The notes below the pieces were generated by a model. It had not been told where the DNA came from. It made no database searches and worked only from the letters and a program-made list of their open reading frames with translations. Positions 42,781 through 55,200 of a DNA stretch of 64,000 bases are shown piece after piece. The first letter of the stretch is position 1, and each line of letters begins with the position of its first letter. Source of the stretch: Flammeovirgaceae bacterium (GTDB lineage: Bacteria; Bacteroidota; Bacteroidia; Cytophagales; Cyclobacteriaceae); the NCBI GenBank assembly GCA_021298015.1, contig JAJTGY010000036.1, forward strand, positions 1 through 64,000, in the 5' to 3' direction. Made by a program: the position numbers and the translations under genes.

Positions 42781-45700
42781 ATGATTAAACATATACTGGT
42801 AACCGCTTTCCTTTTGTGCACGGTTGCTCATTTGCAAGCTCAGGGAATTCCATCTAAAGAGGAGTTACAGAATGCCGCAACAAAATTAAATCAAGACACT
42901 GTTCATGCCGGAGGTTACACGATCACCATCGGTGATCTGGTCAACGAGAGGAAGAAGAATGGGATCACAATTGCGGCCATCTACAAGTACGAGATAAAGG
43001 GGCCGGAGGTGGAACCCACGGGTGAAAATCCTTCACCAGATGAAAAAACAGATGAAGCCTTGCTTCAAATCTATGATTTAAAGCATATCAATATCTCACA
43101 AGTGTGTGCTGGCGTAGATGCCATGGGCAAGCCAGAAAGTAGTAATGTCTCAAACGACAAGAAGTTTTCGAAGCTGGTACGTGATGCCTATACACCGGAA
43201 TTTAATACCTTCATATTGAAAAGTTTTGTGGAGTATAAATTAGGCTTGGGTACCGGGACGCCTGTCGATCTATTGGAAGACATGCATGGAGACAACCTTA
43301 TTTCTGTCATTAATACACAGTACGCTGAGGACAGTGAGAACTCGGTCATTGACTTCGAGATAAACCACCCTGAAAAAACCAGGTTATCTTTTCCAGTACT
43401 TTATGGGGGTGAGGTAATTACCGGTGGCAGCAGCATAGATGTTCCGAGAACTGATTACAACGTAACCGATTGTGATGCAAAACCTGATCTTAATGACCAG
43501 AAGTTATTATGCAAAGATTTGAATCAGCTGAGGCAAAGAAACTATAGTGAAGATGAGTATCTATTAGAACAAATCGAAAAATTCGACTTGCAAAAAATGC
43601 ATGTATTGAAAATTTTCGATGATTATGTTAAATTAGAAAAGTATGATCATGACAATACTGACCAGAGTTTCTCCGGCACAAAGTCCGCTATTGTAGCCTA
43701 TTCACCTGCAAACAATCCCGCTAGAACAGGCTATGCCAGGTCACAAACGGTGTTTGTCTATGATCCAGACGGTGATGGTAAACATGATGTGTTGATTATT
43801 CTGCTTACGAGAAGAGAACGGGATCCCAACTTTTTTTTGAGAGGTTCGGAGGCATATAGTCCGGATATTACAATTGGTGCTAACACGCGGGCATTTGCCA
43901 GGTTTGTTGCTGCTTTAGAGGTTAATGGAAACATCGGTACTTCTTTTTCCGAAAACTGGGAACATATTCATGCCAGCCAGATGATCGCGTTCGATGGTGG
44001 CAAATCGTCATACCTATACAATGCGATGGGATCCAATTTGACGGATCATGAAGGAGTTCTTGAAGATCAAGTTTTTGAAACCTTTTGGATTGCCTTACCG
44101 CTTTACATGGCTTTTTATCAGAAGAGCGAAACAGCACCGCCAGATGGATTCAAAATTGAGGTGTTATCACCTCAGGCTGATGACGAGGTCATAATGTGCG
44201 GGGAATATTTTATTATGTGGTATGACAATATTATGGTTGAGAATGTAGGCATTTCTAATGACAAGGTGGATATTGAACTGTTTGATATGTCGGGAAACAA
44301 GGTTAAACATGTTGCCTCCGGGGTATCGGGGGATAACGTGTACAAATGGCAGGTGCCACAGCCAATTGAGATCCCCGGCTGGAGTTCATCTATGAAATAC
44401 CGAATAAAGATCACTTCTCCCCACACCGGAAAGTACGCTACTTCAGAAGATTTTAGTTTACAACTTCCTCAAGATAGTTCTGCAATTGTTCCAATTATCA
44501 GCGGTGATCTGCTCAATATATCAAGTTTTATTGCATCATCAGCCCCATGCTTTGGTGGGGGTGAAACCGTGGTGAAAATAAATGATAAAGGTTGGATATT
44601 GGGGTATTTCCCAACCGGGCAGGGGAAGTTTATGACATTTGTGATCACCACAAAAGAAGGAAACTTTGATCTGGATCGATACATAGAAGTAGGGCTTTTT
44701 AACGGACGGCCATCCGATATTTCTTCAACCGGAGAGGTACTCATCAATGTGGGTGACGTGGCAGAGCGCTTTATCTATGATGCCGAAACAAAAAGCTACT
44801 CGTCCAAGCCTGGTGCGTTGTCTATTTACGCAGATGCTTTTGCTACCGCTATAGAAGGGGATTACGTTGCCGCGGTGCTTACTCTAAAAAAAGGGGAGGA
44901 TGGCCTTGTGAGAAACAAAGTCTCTTATTTTTTTGATCCTGCGCAGTTTCAAAACGATCTTGATATTCACGATAGGTATAGGCGAGCAACGATCAAAAAC
45001 CTGGCTTCAAAAGTTGCTGAGCCGGTAGCTTCGCTATATGCACATTATTATAACCGAAACAGCCAGCTAAACGATGTTACCGCTGCAGGGGTGGGGGTGG
45101 GCTTTTCCTACGCGCCTGATGTTGGTGTAACTGGGGCTGAATTTGGTGAGCCGGTTATGCTCAATCAGTACCCCATTATTCATGATCCGAACATTCAAGC
45201 CGGGGCCGAAAAAACACGAACGCTTGTAGGTCTTATTCCAGGCGAGGCGAATAGCATCAATAATGTTGGTGGTGTAGCAGGTCAATGGTGGAATCCGGGT
45301 AACAACATCATAAAAGGTTTTTACACCTCCGATGGTTGCCGAAATGCCTCTGGAGATGAGGATTCGTGGGCGAAGATTAATCCACCAAAAGAAGTAACGG
45401 ATTTGTACAGCAAACCTGACTTAGTGCCGATTGTTGTTCGGCAGATTAACGACCTGGGGTATGTGGTGGGCACGTACATGCCGCCATCTTCTCAGCTTAA
45501 TCACGGGTATGTGTGGCAGGCATGTTCTTGCACATCAGGAACTTTTACAGACCTGGATGAATTGCTTAAAGATCATTATCAAACGGACTGGGATTTTGTG
45601 AATGCAATCTCCATCAACAACAGCAATTATGTGGTAGGCAATGCCGAAGTGGATGGTAAAAGATTTATCTACAGAGCTAAACTGCCCTTGGCAAATTCTA

Positions 45701-46311
45701 TTTGTTGCGACAATGACGAAATTTCTTTCAGGTTGAGTACCCCCCCGATTAATCAGGTGCAATTTGAAATGTTTCAAAATAACGGTACCGAGGTAATTCA
45801 GACGCTTACACCCATCAAAGGTGCCGACAATCACTACTACCTGAAATGTGCTTTTTCTGTTTTAAAAGGGAAGACCACGCGCTTTGTGGAGAAAATTGAT
45901 CCCAACTCGTTGTACTCGGGCAGCGCGGTAAAATATTCCGTATCGGTAACCGATGATGCGTTGACGGTTAACCCGGACGGTGACAGTCAGACTTTTGATG
46001 TGAGTGGTAAAAAGTATTGTGGAAGGATATTCCCTGTACAAGCGGAAGTGTTTCAGGTTCAACCATCATCTGCATTGGGCAAATCTACTGCTGCCTACCC
46101 GGTGCCTGCAACCGAAAAGTTAAATGTGAGGCTGGAGAATACGAATTTAGCAAAGCTTGTTATCCGCGATCTGATGGGCAAAATTGTGTTGCAAAAGGAA
46201 AATGCCTCCGCGCAAGAGGAGTTGAGTATTGAGGAGCTCACCCCCGGCATTTACATATTGGAGATTCATACCGCCACTGGCGTACAGGTGAGCAGAATAG
46301 TGAAGCGCTAG
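42781..46311 (+). CDS. Large T9SS-secreted protein with HAF-like repeats
   Basis: A 1176-aa secreted protein. A signal peptide (MIKHILVTAFLLCTVAHLQAQ) is followed by a region of about 430 residues that I do not recognise, including an EF-like DPDGDGKHD. Next come a Kre9/KNH-like Ig module (about 458-560; EVLSPQADDEVIMCGEYFIMWYD), and beta-propeller-like HAF motifs (INDKGWILGYF, INDLGYVVGTY, INNSNYVVG) at about 570-980. A type A T9SS sorting domain (YPVPATEKLNVRLEN ... PGIYILEIH) occupies the last 75 residues. It should cross the outer membrane and be surface-anchored or released. I start at ATG 42781, where the signal peptide begins. Residues about 570-860 have a close paralogue at 63024. Confidence 0.85.
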   Translation: MIKHILVTAFLLCTVAHLQAQGIPSKEELQNAATKLNQDTVHAGGYTITIGDLVNERKKNGITIAAIYKYEIKGPEVEPTGENPSPDEKTDEALLQIYDLKHINISQVCAGVDAMGKPESSNVSNDKKFSKLVRDAYTPEFNTFILKSFVEYKLGLGTGTPVDLLEDMHGDNLISVINTQYAEDSENSVIDFEINHPEKTRLSFPVLYGGEVITGGSSIDVPRTDYNVTDCDAKPDLNDQKLLCKDLNQLRQRNYSEDEYLLEQIEKFDLQKMHVLKIFDDYVKLEKYDHDNTDQSFSGTKSAIVAYSPANNPARTGYARSQTVFVYDPDGDGKHDVLIILLTRRERDPNFFLRGSEAYSPDITIGANTRAFARFVAALEVNGNIGTSFSENWEHIHASQMIAFDGGKSSYLYNAMGSNLTDHEGVLEDQVFETFWIALPLYMAFYQKSETAPPDGFKIEVLSPQADDEVIMCGEYFIMWYDNIMVENVGISNDKVDIELFDMSGNKVKHVASGVSGDNVYKWQVPQPIEIPGWSSSMKYRIKITSPHTGKYATSEDFSLQLPQDSSAIVPIISGDLLNISSFIASSAPCFGGGETVVKINDKGWILGYFPTGQGKFMTFVITTKEGNFDLDRYIEVGLFNGRPSDISSTGEVLINVGDVAERFIYDAETKSYSSKPGALSIYADAFATAIEGDYVAAVLTLKKGEDGLVRNKVSYFFDPAQFQNDLDIHDRYRRATIKNLASKVAEPVASLYAHYYNRNSQLNDVTAAGVGVGFSYAPDVGVTGAEFGEPVMLNQYPIIHDPNIQAGAEKTRTLVGLIPGEANSINNVGGVAGQWWNPGNNIIKGFYTSDGCRNASGDEDSWAKINPPKEVTDLYSKPDLVPIVVRQINDLGYVVGTYMPPSSQLNHGYVWQACSCTSGTFTDLDELLKDHYQTDWDFVNAISINNSNYVVGNAEVDGKRFIYRAKLPLANSICCDNDEISFRLSTPPINQVQFEMFQNNGTEVIQTLTPIKGADNHYYLKCAFSVLKGKTTRFVEKIDPNSLYSGSAVKYSVSVTDDALTVNPDGDSQTFDVSGKKYCGRIFPVQAEVFQVQPSSALGKSTAAYPVPATEKLNVRLENTNLAKLVIRDLMGKIVLQKENASAQEELSIEELTPGIYILEIHTATGVQVSRIVKR

Positions 46312-46342
46312 AGAAACTTAAGATCTGATACACGAAAATTTG

Positions 46343-47431
46343 TTAGTATTCAAAGAATGCCGATATCGGCAGGATGTTGGCTGTTGCCTTAAAAAAAAAC
46401 CACTCTTTACCCTGTTCGGTTTCGGTGTAAGCCAAAATCCAACCGGCATTTGTTATATGGGTAGCGCAGGTGGGTTGTTTATTGTGGCTTACGGCAGGGT
46501 TTATGGTATAGTGTTTGCCCTGATCCCAAACTACTGCCTTTTGATTTTTCGCCCCGGTTACCATACCGCTATCATTCAGGTCACGGGGAATAAATCCATC
46601 CCCGAGCGAAACCCAGCCCTCACTATCATCTGTAACTTTTGATTTGGTCCACAAGTAGCCAGCGGTTTTTTTGTGGTAGGGGTGCTTCCAGGTACCTACA
46701 ACTTGGCCATTGTTGTTCATGGCCGTGGCTGTGGCCTCAATGTTTGGCAAAATATGTACTGCGGTATCCGTTGAAGTTTGAAAAAATGCGAAATGCCTTT
46801 CAGCATTTGCCGTCTTTATTACCAGTTGCCCGCAAACATTCCCGTTTCTGTCCATATCCGTTGCATGCGTTCTGGTAAAGTTCCCGCTGGGCGGTATCAC
46901 CTCGTGATTGCCGCTGTTCGATAGATTGGTAACATACGTATGCTCATGAATCGAAATGGCAATTTCAAGGCCGTTAAATGCGCCTCCGTTGCCTGGCATG
47001 GTGGCCAGTTCTAATCCACCCGGGGAGACTACCATTACCTGGGTTTCACCAAAAAAGGCAGAGGCGCCACCGCCCGAAGATTTTATGGCGAGCGCCCTGC
47101 CGTGGAAGGGAATAACACTAATACTTCTAACACGTAGCGATACTGTATCGAGAAATATTGCCAGAGTCTCAAATTTGCCGCTTTCCCGGGCACTGGGCAC
47201 TTGCGCAAACAGGCGCAGGTCCTCACTTACCGCAAATACCTCCAGGTTTTGTCGTACATATTCATCCGGTACACGTAAGATGTTAGCCACGGCATCATTG
47301 ACGTATACAGACTGGGCACACGTTGTTTCGGTTTTGCAAAAAGTTAAGAAGACACACAGGAAGCCGAAGCAAACAAACTGTATGGCTTTTGTGAGCTGAT
47401 AGGCGTTATCTCCGCGTGAAATTGAATTCAT
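46343..47431 (-). CDS. Secreted HAF-like repeat protein
   Basis: A 362-aa protein with an N-terminal hydrophobic signal (LTKAIQFVCFGFLCVFLTFC, about 15-34) and a Cys that might act as a lipobox. The body has repeats of the form MNNNGQVVGTW, LNDSGMVTGA, ITNAGWILAY, the same HAF-like pattern as the T9SS neighbours. No sorting domain is visible at the C-terminus, so it is periplasmic or outer-membrane. Start at ATG 47431 (MNSISRGDN); ATG 47452 is an alternative. The frame runs open to 47797, but that part overlaps relic DNA. Confidence 0.7.
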   Translation of the reverse strand: MNSISRGDNAYQLTKAIQFVCFGFLCVFLTFCKTETTCAQSVYVNDAVANILRVPDEYVRQNLEVFAVSEDLRLFAQVPSARESGKFETLAIFLDTVSLRVRSISVIPFHGRALAIKSSGGGASAFFGETQVMVVSPGGLELATMPGNGGAFNGLEIAISIHEHTYVTNLSNSGNHEVIPPSGNFTRTHATDMDRNGNVCGQLVIKTANAERHFAFFQTSTDTAVHILPNIEATATAMNNNGQVVGTWKHPYHKKTAGYLWTKSKVTDDSEGWVSLGDGFIPRDLNDSGMVTGAKNQKAVVWDQGKHYTINPAVSHNKQPTCATHITNAGWILAYTETEQGKEWFFFKATANILPISAFFEY

Positions 47432-47710
47432 GTTTTTCCGGATAGGTAACATAACTACAGCGCGGGTTAGCAATCTTGATGTAGCCAAATATCGGATTTT
47501 TTGTGAGAACATTTTGTCATTAATCACCATCACCGGGATGAGGTGACGGATTCTTTGGTAGGCCAGGAGCACCTGTTTGATAAGCCGGATGACGTCTACC
47601 GGTGCCACGTTTGGGTATTTTGGGTTATTAAATACGTGTTCGGATTGAGAAAAAATCAGAACCATCGTTATTAATGCCACCCGCCCTCGCCATGCAGCGC
47701 ATGCTCGCGT

Positions 47711-47850
47711 TCTCAATCGTATTTTTTTGTTACTAATATTGCCTTTGCCCAAGATGTAGTACTTCTTGGATGATGGTCTCTGGGGTAGGCAATGCAATAC
47801 AGGTAGGATCTAACGCGGGTAGGTTGGGAGGCTTGCCTCAGCCGGCCGTG
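47711..47850 (+). pseudogene. Decayed fragment of an EYF-repeat of the giant gene
   Basis: DNA here aligns with about 50347-50480 of the giant gene: tctcaatcg..tttttt, gtacttc..gatg, then ctggggtagg-aatgc-atacaggtag and ggaggct-gcc-cag. Translated, SQSYFFVTNIAFAQ matches NQSVFFITNKAITQ; then comes a frame change, TAG in place of GAG, and YFLDDG against YFIDTDP. No start, no end. Confidence 0.75.
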
Positions 47851-47980
47851 CTTGCCGAGGGCTGCACCACCCGCAGATTATTTCGGGGCGCACAAAGCAG
47901 CTACTAAACCACTCGTCTTGCTTAACCGATAAGAGGCTTTTTACACCGCTCAAATAACTTTTTAAATGACGACAAAAAAT

Positions 47981-47995
47981 CTGTTAGCCTAACAG
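47981..47995. promoter_or_regulatory. 7-bp palindrome CTGTTAG-C-CTAACAG
   Basis: Perfect dyad with a 1-nt centre, about 200 bp upstream of the beta-helix gene. With so short a centre it is more likely a protein-binding site than an RNA hairpin. No regulator is assigned. Confidence 0.35.
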
Positions 47996-48196
47996 CAGGC
48001 GGGCAATCAGGGCTAGGTTTGTTACTTCTCTAATTTCTCTTTCTGCTTTTTCTGGTAAACCCACTTTTGTTGTCGCACTAAGCGCGGTTATTCCCCATCT
48101 AAGAAAAGTTTATCGCCATTTTTAACAAGATAGTTTTCAAAATTTTTTGTTTTTCCGAAACGTACAACTACATTTAAACCCCTAACCTAAAGGTCT

Positions 48197-49264
48197 ATGA
48201 AGCAACTTCTAACCGTAGCAATTGCGGTGTTTTGTATGTGCCTGTCTGCACATGGGCAACCGCGGCCAAACGTACACACAGTGTCCATTAACGACCGTCC
48301 GGCTAAGAAAAAAGTAACCAGTGGCTCAGATTTGAGCAATTATGCCAACAGCCTCCCGGATGGCGATACCATCTACCTTCAGCCCGGGCACTATGGTGAT
48401 ATGAGTGGCCTTAGTAAGAAAATTGTATTTGTGGGTATTGGGCATAGCGATTTTCGCAATTCTGGCGGCACGGTAGTGTCATTTTCGAACATCACCAGCC
48501 TGCAAGTTGGAGCCAGTGGCTCCAGTTTTATAGGCATTACGGTAACAGGTGAAGTACAGGCTTATCACTGGCAAAGTGTAGTTAATAATATTACTTTCGA
48601 AAAATGCAGGCTGGGTACAATAAATTTACATGCCGGTTCGGCCACCTACCAAAGAGCGAACTGGAGCTTTATTGGCAATATTATCACCGGAAAAATTTAT
48701 AACAGTTATGGCTCAACCCCATCAATCCAAAACATGTTCTTTTTTAATAACGTATTTACCAAAGACAGTTTTTTTTCGGGTATAAACAGCCCATTAGCCG
48801 AAAGGGTAACACTGGTAAACAATGTTTTTTTAGGAGAGCACGCAACACCCAGCAAAGTTTTTGAGGGCACATGCAGGTTTTTTCAGATGCAGCGTAATAT
48901 TTTTTATGGCAGATTTTTTGGTGGAACACTCAACAGTGTTGAGGTGTATGACAATATTTTCTACGCAAGCGGCATCAACTCGGATGCTGATCTGGGCGCG
49001 GGCGTTACTGGGCCTACCGGAAGCAATACATATACAGACCCGGTGTTTATCAATCTGCCGGCTAACCATGGCGGCTTATTTTTAAGTAGTTATAATCTCA
49101 AACGAGCCAGCAATGACAACAAGGGTTTGCATAGTTCGTTTAACCGCTACGGCACACCGTTCACCCCCTTTGTTACCGGTTTGCAAATCGCAAGCCCGGT
49201 TATATCGCAAGGTGGCACGCTTTCCATCACGCTCAGTGGCGCGTCAAAAGTAGAAGATCATTAG
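48197..49264 (+). CDS. Secreted right-handed beta-helix protein
   Basis: A 355-aa protein with a signal peptide (MKQLLTVAIAVFCMCLSAHG). The middle (about 45-300) has the pectate-lyase-like beta-helix pattern of short strands with hydrophobic and Asn ladders: GDTIYLQPGHYGDMSG, LVNNVFLGEH, MQRNIFYGRF and VYDNIFYASG. No catalytic set is visible and no T9SS sorting domain; the end (FVTGLQIASPVISQGGTL) resembles the start of a beta-sandwich, so the protein may be shortened at the C-terminus. It is 29 nt upstream of the giant gene, on the same strand, and probably co-transcribed. Confidence 0.8.
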   Translation: MKQLLTVAIAVFCMCLSAHGQPRPNVHTVSINDRPAKKKVTSGSDLSNYANSLPDGDTIYLQPGHYGDMSGLSKKIVFVGIGHSDFRNSGGTVVSFSNITSLQVGASGSSFIGITVTGEVQAYHWQSVVNNITFEKCRLGTINLHAGSATYQRANWSFIGNIITGKIYNSYGSTPSIQNMFFFNNVFTKDSFFSGINSPLAERVTLVNNVFLGEHATPSKVFEGTCRFFQMQRNIFYGRFFGGTLNSVEVYDNIFYASGINSDADLGAGVTGPTGSNTYTDPVFINLPANHGGLFLSSYNLKRASNDNKGLHSSFNRYGTPFTPFVTGLQIASPVISQGGTLSITLSGASKVEDH

Positions 49265-49293
49265 AAGCAGTAACAGGTTAGCGCCCGTTGCTT

Positions 49294-52200
49294 ATGAGAT
49301 TTTACTACTGCGTTGTAGTGGTGCTCCTTGGGATTAATGGCGTGTGCATTTCCTCGCTAAGGGCACAAAACTATACCCACTTTGAATATTTTCTGGATAC
49401 CAATGATGCCGGTATAGGGCTGAACAATCTATTATCGTATAAGCCTGGAAAAGTTGAAAAGGTAGACTTTGCTGTCGGCACCACACCAGGCCAACATGTA
49501 CTATCTGTACGGTTTAAAAGCAGCAATGGAAGTTGGAGTGCAGTAACAACAAGCGTGGTAGACTATTATCCTCCGGTGAACGGCCTTTCCGGGGTTACGT
49601 CTTTTTTTATTGTACCCGATTCGTATTTAGATGATAACAATCTTTTGGTATCAGGCGAGCATTTTATTGAGCCTGACCCAGGTGTTGGTTCAGGTAGTGG
49701 GTTCAGCTTTTCACCTGCCACAAGTCTGTTTAACTATAACATTGCCAATATCGCCCCGGGAGCCCTGGCCACTAACGTGGGGTATGAAATTGGTACACGC
49801 TTTAAAGACAGCAGGGGAAATTGGGGGCAGGCGGATTACGCCAGTTTTTTTGTTTACGATTTTCCCTCGGTTACCAATACGTTGATTGGTGCGGGAGAGT
49901 ATTTTCTTGGAAATGATCCTGGCCCCGGTTCGGGCACTTTTTTCACCTTTAATCCAGCCAACCCCACGGGGGCGCAAGTTATCAACACCACTGCTTTGTT
50001 GCCCAGCATGCTTCAGGCAGGGAGCCACCAGTTGGGGGTTAGGCTTTTGGATAAAAATAACAAATGGGGTTCTTCAGCGTATGCGCAGTTTTTTCTATTT
50101 AATACTCCTTTGTCGTTCACCAACAACAAGATTATAAAGGGTGAGTATTTTGTGGTCGGAGATGCTGATCCCGGTATCGGCCAGGGTACGGCTTTTTCCA
50201 TTTCACCTTCAGCGATTCAATTTTCTGATTTTGTAGTCAGCAATATTGCACTTCCAACAAACCTACCTTTTGGCAGTCATCAATTGGCCGTACGGGTGAT
50301 GGATGAAGTTGGCACCTGGAGTCATACCGTGTACAGTAATTTCTTTAATCAATCGGTTTTTTTTATTACCAATAAGGCCATTACCCAAATGGAGTACTTC
50401 ATAGATACTGACCCTGGGGTAGGTAATGCCATACAGGTAGAATTTGACGGGAATAGTTTTGGAGGCTCGCCCCAGTTGACAACGGGGCCTATAACGGCCC
50501 CTTTTGGGGCACACCAACTGGGTGTGCGCGTTAAAGACGAGGCTGGCCGGTGGGGGCACCCACAATATTCGGCCTTCTATGTCATGCCAACGGCTTCCCT
50601 GGCAGAGAATAAAAAAATTACCGCTATGCAGGTTTTCTTTGGGAGTGACCCGGGCATTGGCGCTTCGCAGACTGTAACCATCCCGCTAGCTAACCCCCAA
50701 ACACAGGTTGTAGACCGCCCGGTTAACATAGACATTCTGCCCTTTAATCTTGAAAAAGGCGAAGCCGGTATGAACAAAACCCATGTGGTGGGCATACGTG
50801 TGAAGGACGAGGCTAATGCGTGGAGCCAGGCCAGTGCGGCACAGTTTGAAATAAATGATCAGGAAGTAGAAGTAAACGTAAAGGTGGTAAGCCCGAATAA
50901 TGGAGAGATTTTTTACACGGGTCAGGTCTTACCGATACACTGGTCGTACCATCCCTCCATTGTGAACAAGAGCCTCGATATTTATTACTCGCTTAATGGT
51001 ATAGATTGGTTTTTGATAGCATCCGATCAAACCACTGGCAGCTTTAACTGGACAATCCCAACAAACATGGCGTCATCGTTAAATTGCCGAATACGCATAC
51101 GCCAGGACGCAGGTGAAGGTTCCACACCCTATTTCGATGAGTCGGATAATTTTTTTCAAATCAGACGATTTGGCACTGAGCTGACCTCTCCTGCTCCGAA
51201 TACTACTTTCTTTTGGTGGCAGTCGGTTCCTTTTGGATGGATGAACAACGGTTTGCCCGCTGATGCCACAGTAAAAATTGATATGACGTTGTCGGGAAGT
51301 AATGTTACACAGACCATTAACCCGGCCGCTATCCCGGTAAACGATCTTCAATACACCAGTTGGAGTGTCCCTTCAGGAACGGCCGAAGGAGCGTATGAGT
51401 TTTCGATCTATCCTGACGAACAACCTCAAAACGGGCAGACGATAGTACTGAATTTAAAGAAGCCGAAGATTTCGGTGAATTCACTTGCCTCGGAATACTA
51501 TCACGGTACCACCCTTCCGATTGTTTGGAGTACAGCAGGTGTGCCGGCTAATGCCTTGGTTTCTATTTCAGTGCTTAACCCTGCAACTGATCTTTACGAA
51601 TCGCTTGCAACCGTTGTTAATAGCGGCTTGTATAATTGGGTAATTCCGGTTACCGGAACTTTCACGGGCACAAGCAGAATCAAGTTAACGTGGGCCGAGC
51701 ATGTTGAAATTACAGTTCTTTCCAGCCCGTTCGTGATGAAGGAGGCATACCTCTCGTTTGTAAACCCTTCTGGTTCCGGGGCGGTGGTCTATCAACATGA
51801 CCAGTATAATTTCCAATGGGACAGCCGCGGGGTGGGTAGTGGTACCGTGACTCTCCAATATCGGCTTCAGGGGTCGAACGAGATTTGGAATACCATTGAT
51901 GCTTCGTTGCCCGTGATCGGGAGCAAGGTATGGACCGTTGGCAATGATACTGGGGCCGGCAGCTATGAGGTAAGGATAATGACGGGTGGCTTCCAGGACT
52001 TGGCCACTATCCAGGTGAAGCAACCCTTTATTGTGGTGAACACGCCTTTGGGTACCCATCAGGGCAGCATAGGTCTTCAGTGGACTTCTGATTTGCCGGC
52101 AAACGCAACTATCAACCTATTCCATGAGTACGCAGGAATCCGAAGTTCCATAGCTACTGCCATATCAAATACGGGCAACTATCAGTGGCAGAGTTTCAAC

Positions 52201-55200
52201 CTTCCTCCCGGGGATTACAAAGTTATCGCGCAATGGGCTGCCCATCCCCTGGTGGAGTCTGTATCCGGAATTTTTGACGTGCTAACGCCATCAATTGTGA
52301 TAGATACCCCACTGATGAACAGCTCCTATAACCCGGGCAATACCGTGAATTTGGCGTGGACGGGTCTGGGCATTGCAAATCAAGTTAAATTGGAAACTTC
52401 TACTAACAACTTGCTGTGGGTTGATCGATTATCGAATCTCCCGGGCACGGGTTCATCAAGCTACGTTCTGCCCACAGACCTGGAATTGGGTACGACATTC
52501 TATTTCCGTCTGTCTTGGCAGGCTGGTTACGGTACTGTCTACACCTCCGTTCGATCGATACACATAGGCAACCCGATTTTGACGATAGCATCAATACCCA
52601 CTTTATATACCGCAAATGTCCATTCAGTTTCCTGGGATGCAGCGGGAATCAGTGACACCGAAGATGTTTCGTTAGAAATAAAATCAACAGAAAACAATGG
52701 AACCTGGCAGTCAATACAGGGCCCTACTCTGGTTAAAGCTACCGCAAAAAACTTTACATGGAATATTCCTTCAGATTTAGCTGCCGGATGGTATCAAATA
52801 CGGGTGCGGCTTATTACGGATACATCGGTGGAAAGTATTTCCATTCCATTCAGCATCGCTCATCCTTCCGTTTCCTTAATAACACCCAATGGCAACAATC
52901 AAATTTATTATTTGGGCAGTAACGTATCCGTAAGTTGGGTCAGCTCGGGGATGCCGGGCGCTACTTACAGCCTTGATTATACAAGCAACTATACAACTGA
53001 TGCAGGCAGTACGTGGGTTGAAGTGGCTGGCGGTGTTACGGGCAATTCCTTGACCTGGCAGGTACCCATTAGCCTTACCCCGTCAGCCAATGTACGCATG
53101 CGGGTAAGATCGTCAACGAATTCCTCGGACGTAAGCAATAGTTCTTTTCAGGTTAAACTCCCGGTTATTACGTTAACTAACCCAAAAGATATTGAAGTCG
53201 ACCGGTTTTCGGTTTGGGCGAGTGGTCAGTCGAGGCGGGTAAGTTGGCTAACCGAAGGATTTACCGGTACGGTTTCGATTGATTACACTACCGACCTTGG
53301 TTCGACAGCTCCGGTTTGGAATACACTTGCTTCTTCGGTGCCCGCCTCCGCCCTGGAGAAGGTGGTTACAGTACCCCATGTATCGGCTTCGACAGACGTG
53401 AAGCTGCGTGTTGTAAGTGAGGCATTTCAAGAGTATGTATCAAGCGCTGTCAACATCAAATTTCAACCTGCCCTTGCGGGAGACACAGACGTAAATCCGC
53501 TTGTGGTGGCATTTGATAATCCATGGCTGCCCGATCATATTGATTTTGAAGACACTAAGTCAAGCACAACATTTTCGCATAATTATACCGGCACATCCCA
53601 CCTTGCTACCCATGACATATACTATATGTTTACAGTTCCCTCAGCCTGTACTGATGCGATTAGCATTAAGCTGGTGAACACAAGCTATGGGTATAGTCGA
53701 ATTTTTCTTCTGGATAAAAACCGTAATTACATAACACATTCCGATGGTCAGTTTCCGGTAATTGAACGGACGGGTGCCGGATTGCAGGCCGGTGAAAACT
53801 ACTACATCGTTGTTCAGGGGGGGCAGGACCCATTTTCATACACGCTGCGGGTAGACCGCGTGGAGCATGAAGTAAAACTGGGAGCTGACCAAGAAACATG
53901 CCCAGGCCAGGTGGTTGCCCTAACCTCAAATGTAACCGGTGATGAATACAGTTGGCTGGTTGTTAATCCTCCCGCTACCGGATCAATCAAAGCGGGAGAT
54001 GAAACGCTCTCGACCGCGCATGTAACCGGCCCCGGCACCTTCAAGTTACACGTTACTAAAAACCAGTGCACCAAATCAGACGAAGTAGCAGTTTTGATCA
54101 ACAATAAAACCATTGGAGTATTTTCCGTCAATCTGCCTGGCAATGGCGCTATTAATAGCCGGATGCCGCTTGCGTTTACCTGGGGTTCCGCTGTGAATGC
54201 CACAAACTATGATTTTTTCATCTGGCCGTCAGGTCAAGATGAACCCGCTGTTGATGATACGCCTAATTCTCCGGGAGTCTCCAATTTGACGTCTCTTTTG
54301 ACAACGGTTACGCAAGGGTTACAATACAACCAAAGCTATAAATGGAAAGTACGTGCGCGCAACTCGTGTTACCGTGCTTTCTCCAGTCAGGTAAATACAA
54401 TTTCAATGGCTCAGGTACCTGATTTAGTGACCACCATTAAACCGCTCACCAATAAAGACGACAAAGACACCACTATTGCAGTAACAAACGCTATCAAAAT
54501 TCGCTGGACGGTAACGAACGCAAGTACAATTACTACAACACAAAATTTTTCATGGCGAGATAAAATCTATTTCTCGACCGACAATCTGCTCAGCTCTGAT
54601 GATAGACTTTTAAGAGATATAGCCAACTCGAAGTCGCTGAAAAAAAATGGTGAAACCCCGTTTTTCTATGATGCCGAAAGCACGTTTTCAATTCCCGAAA
54701 ACATATTAACAGGAGCCTATTTTGTAATTGTAACAAGTACCGGGCTCGAGGAAAGCAACTACGTAAACAATGTTGCTGTATCCGTAAAAAAAGTGAATGT
54801 TTCAGGCCGACCGCGCCCAAATTTACAAGTGGCTGACCTTTCAGTGAGTAAAACCACACTGGTAGCCGGGCAAGAGTTTAATGTTTCCTTTAAGGTTAAA
54901 AATGTTGGCGATGCAATGGTTGAGCCTGTTTTTTTTGATGGCATTTACCTGAAAAACGGCAACGCCCCCGGCATTCTGTTAACAGAAATACGCAATTTTA
55001 AGACTTCTAACACAAGTGGTGGGGCAACATTTTTTTATAATGACCTTCGACCCGGAGAAGAGTATACTGTTACAAAATCAGTAAAGATTCCCGTAGGCAT
55101 TATCGGTAATTACGCTATTCTGGCCAAATCTGATATCTATGGTAATGTCGAAGAATCTGCCGAAGGGGATAATGAGGCTGTATTTTCCGGGTTAACGATA

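Larger units (their letters stand above)
47432..48196. other. Intergenic region with relic sequence
   Basis: About 765 bp separating the divergent HAF and beta-helix genes. The part at 47711-47850 is a decayed copy of a repeat of the giant gene (listed separately). A 7-bp palindrome CTGTTAG-C-CTAACAG lies at 47981-47995. The rest shows no gene or RNA that I can support. Confidence 0.5.
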
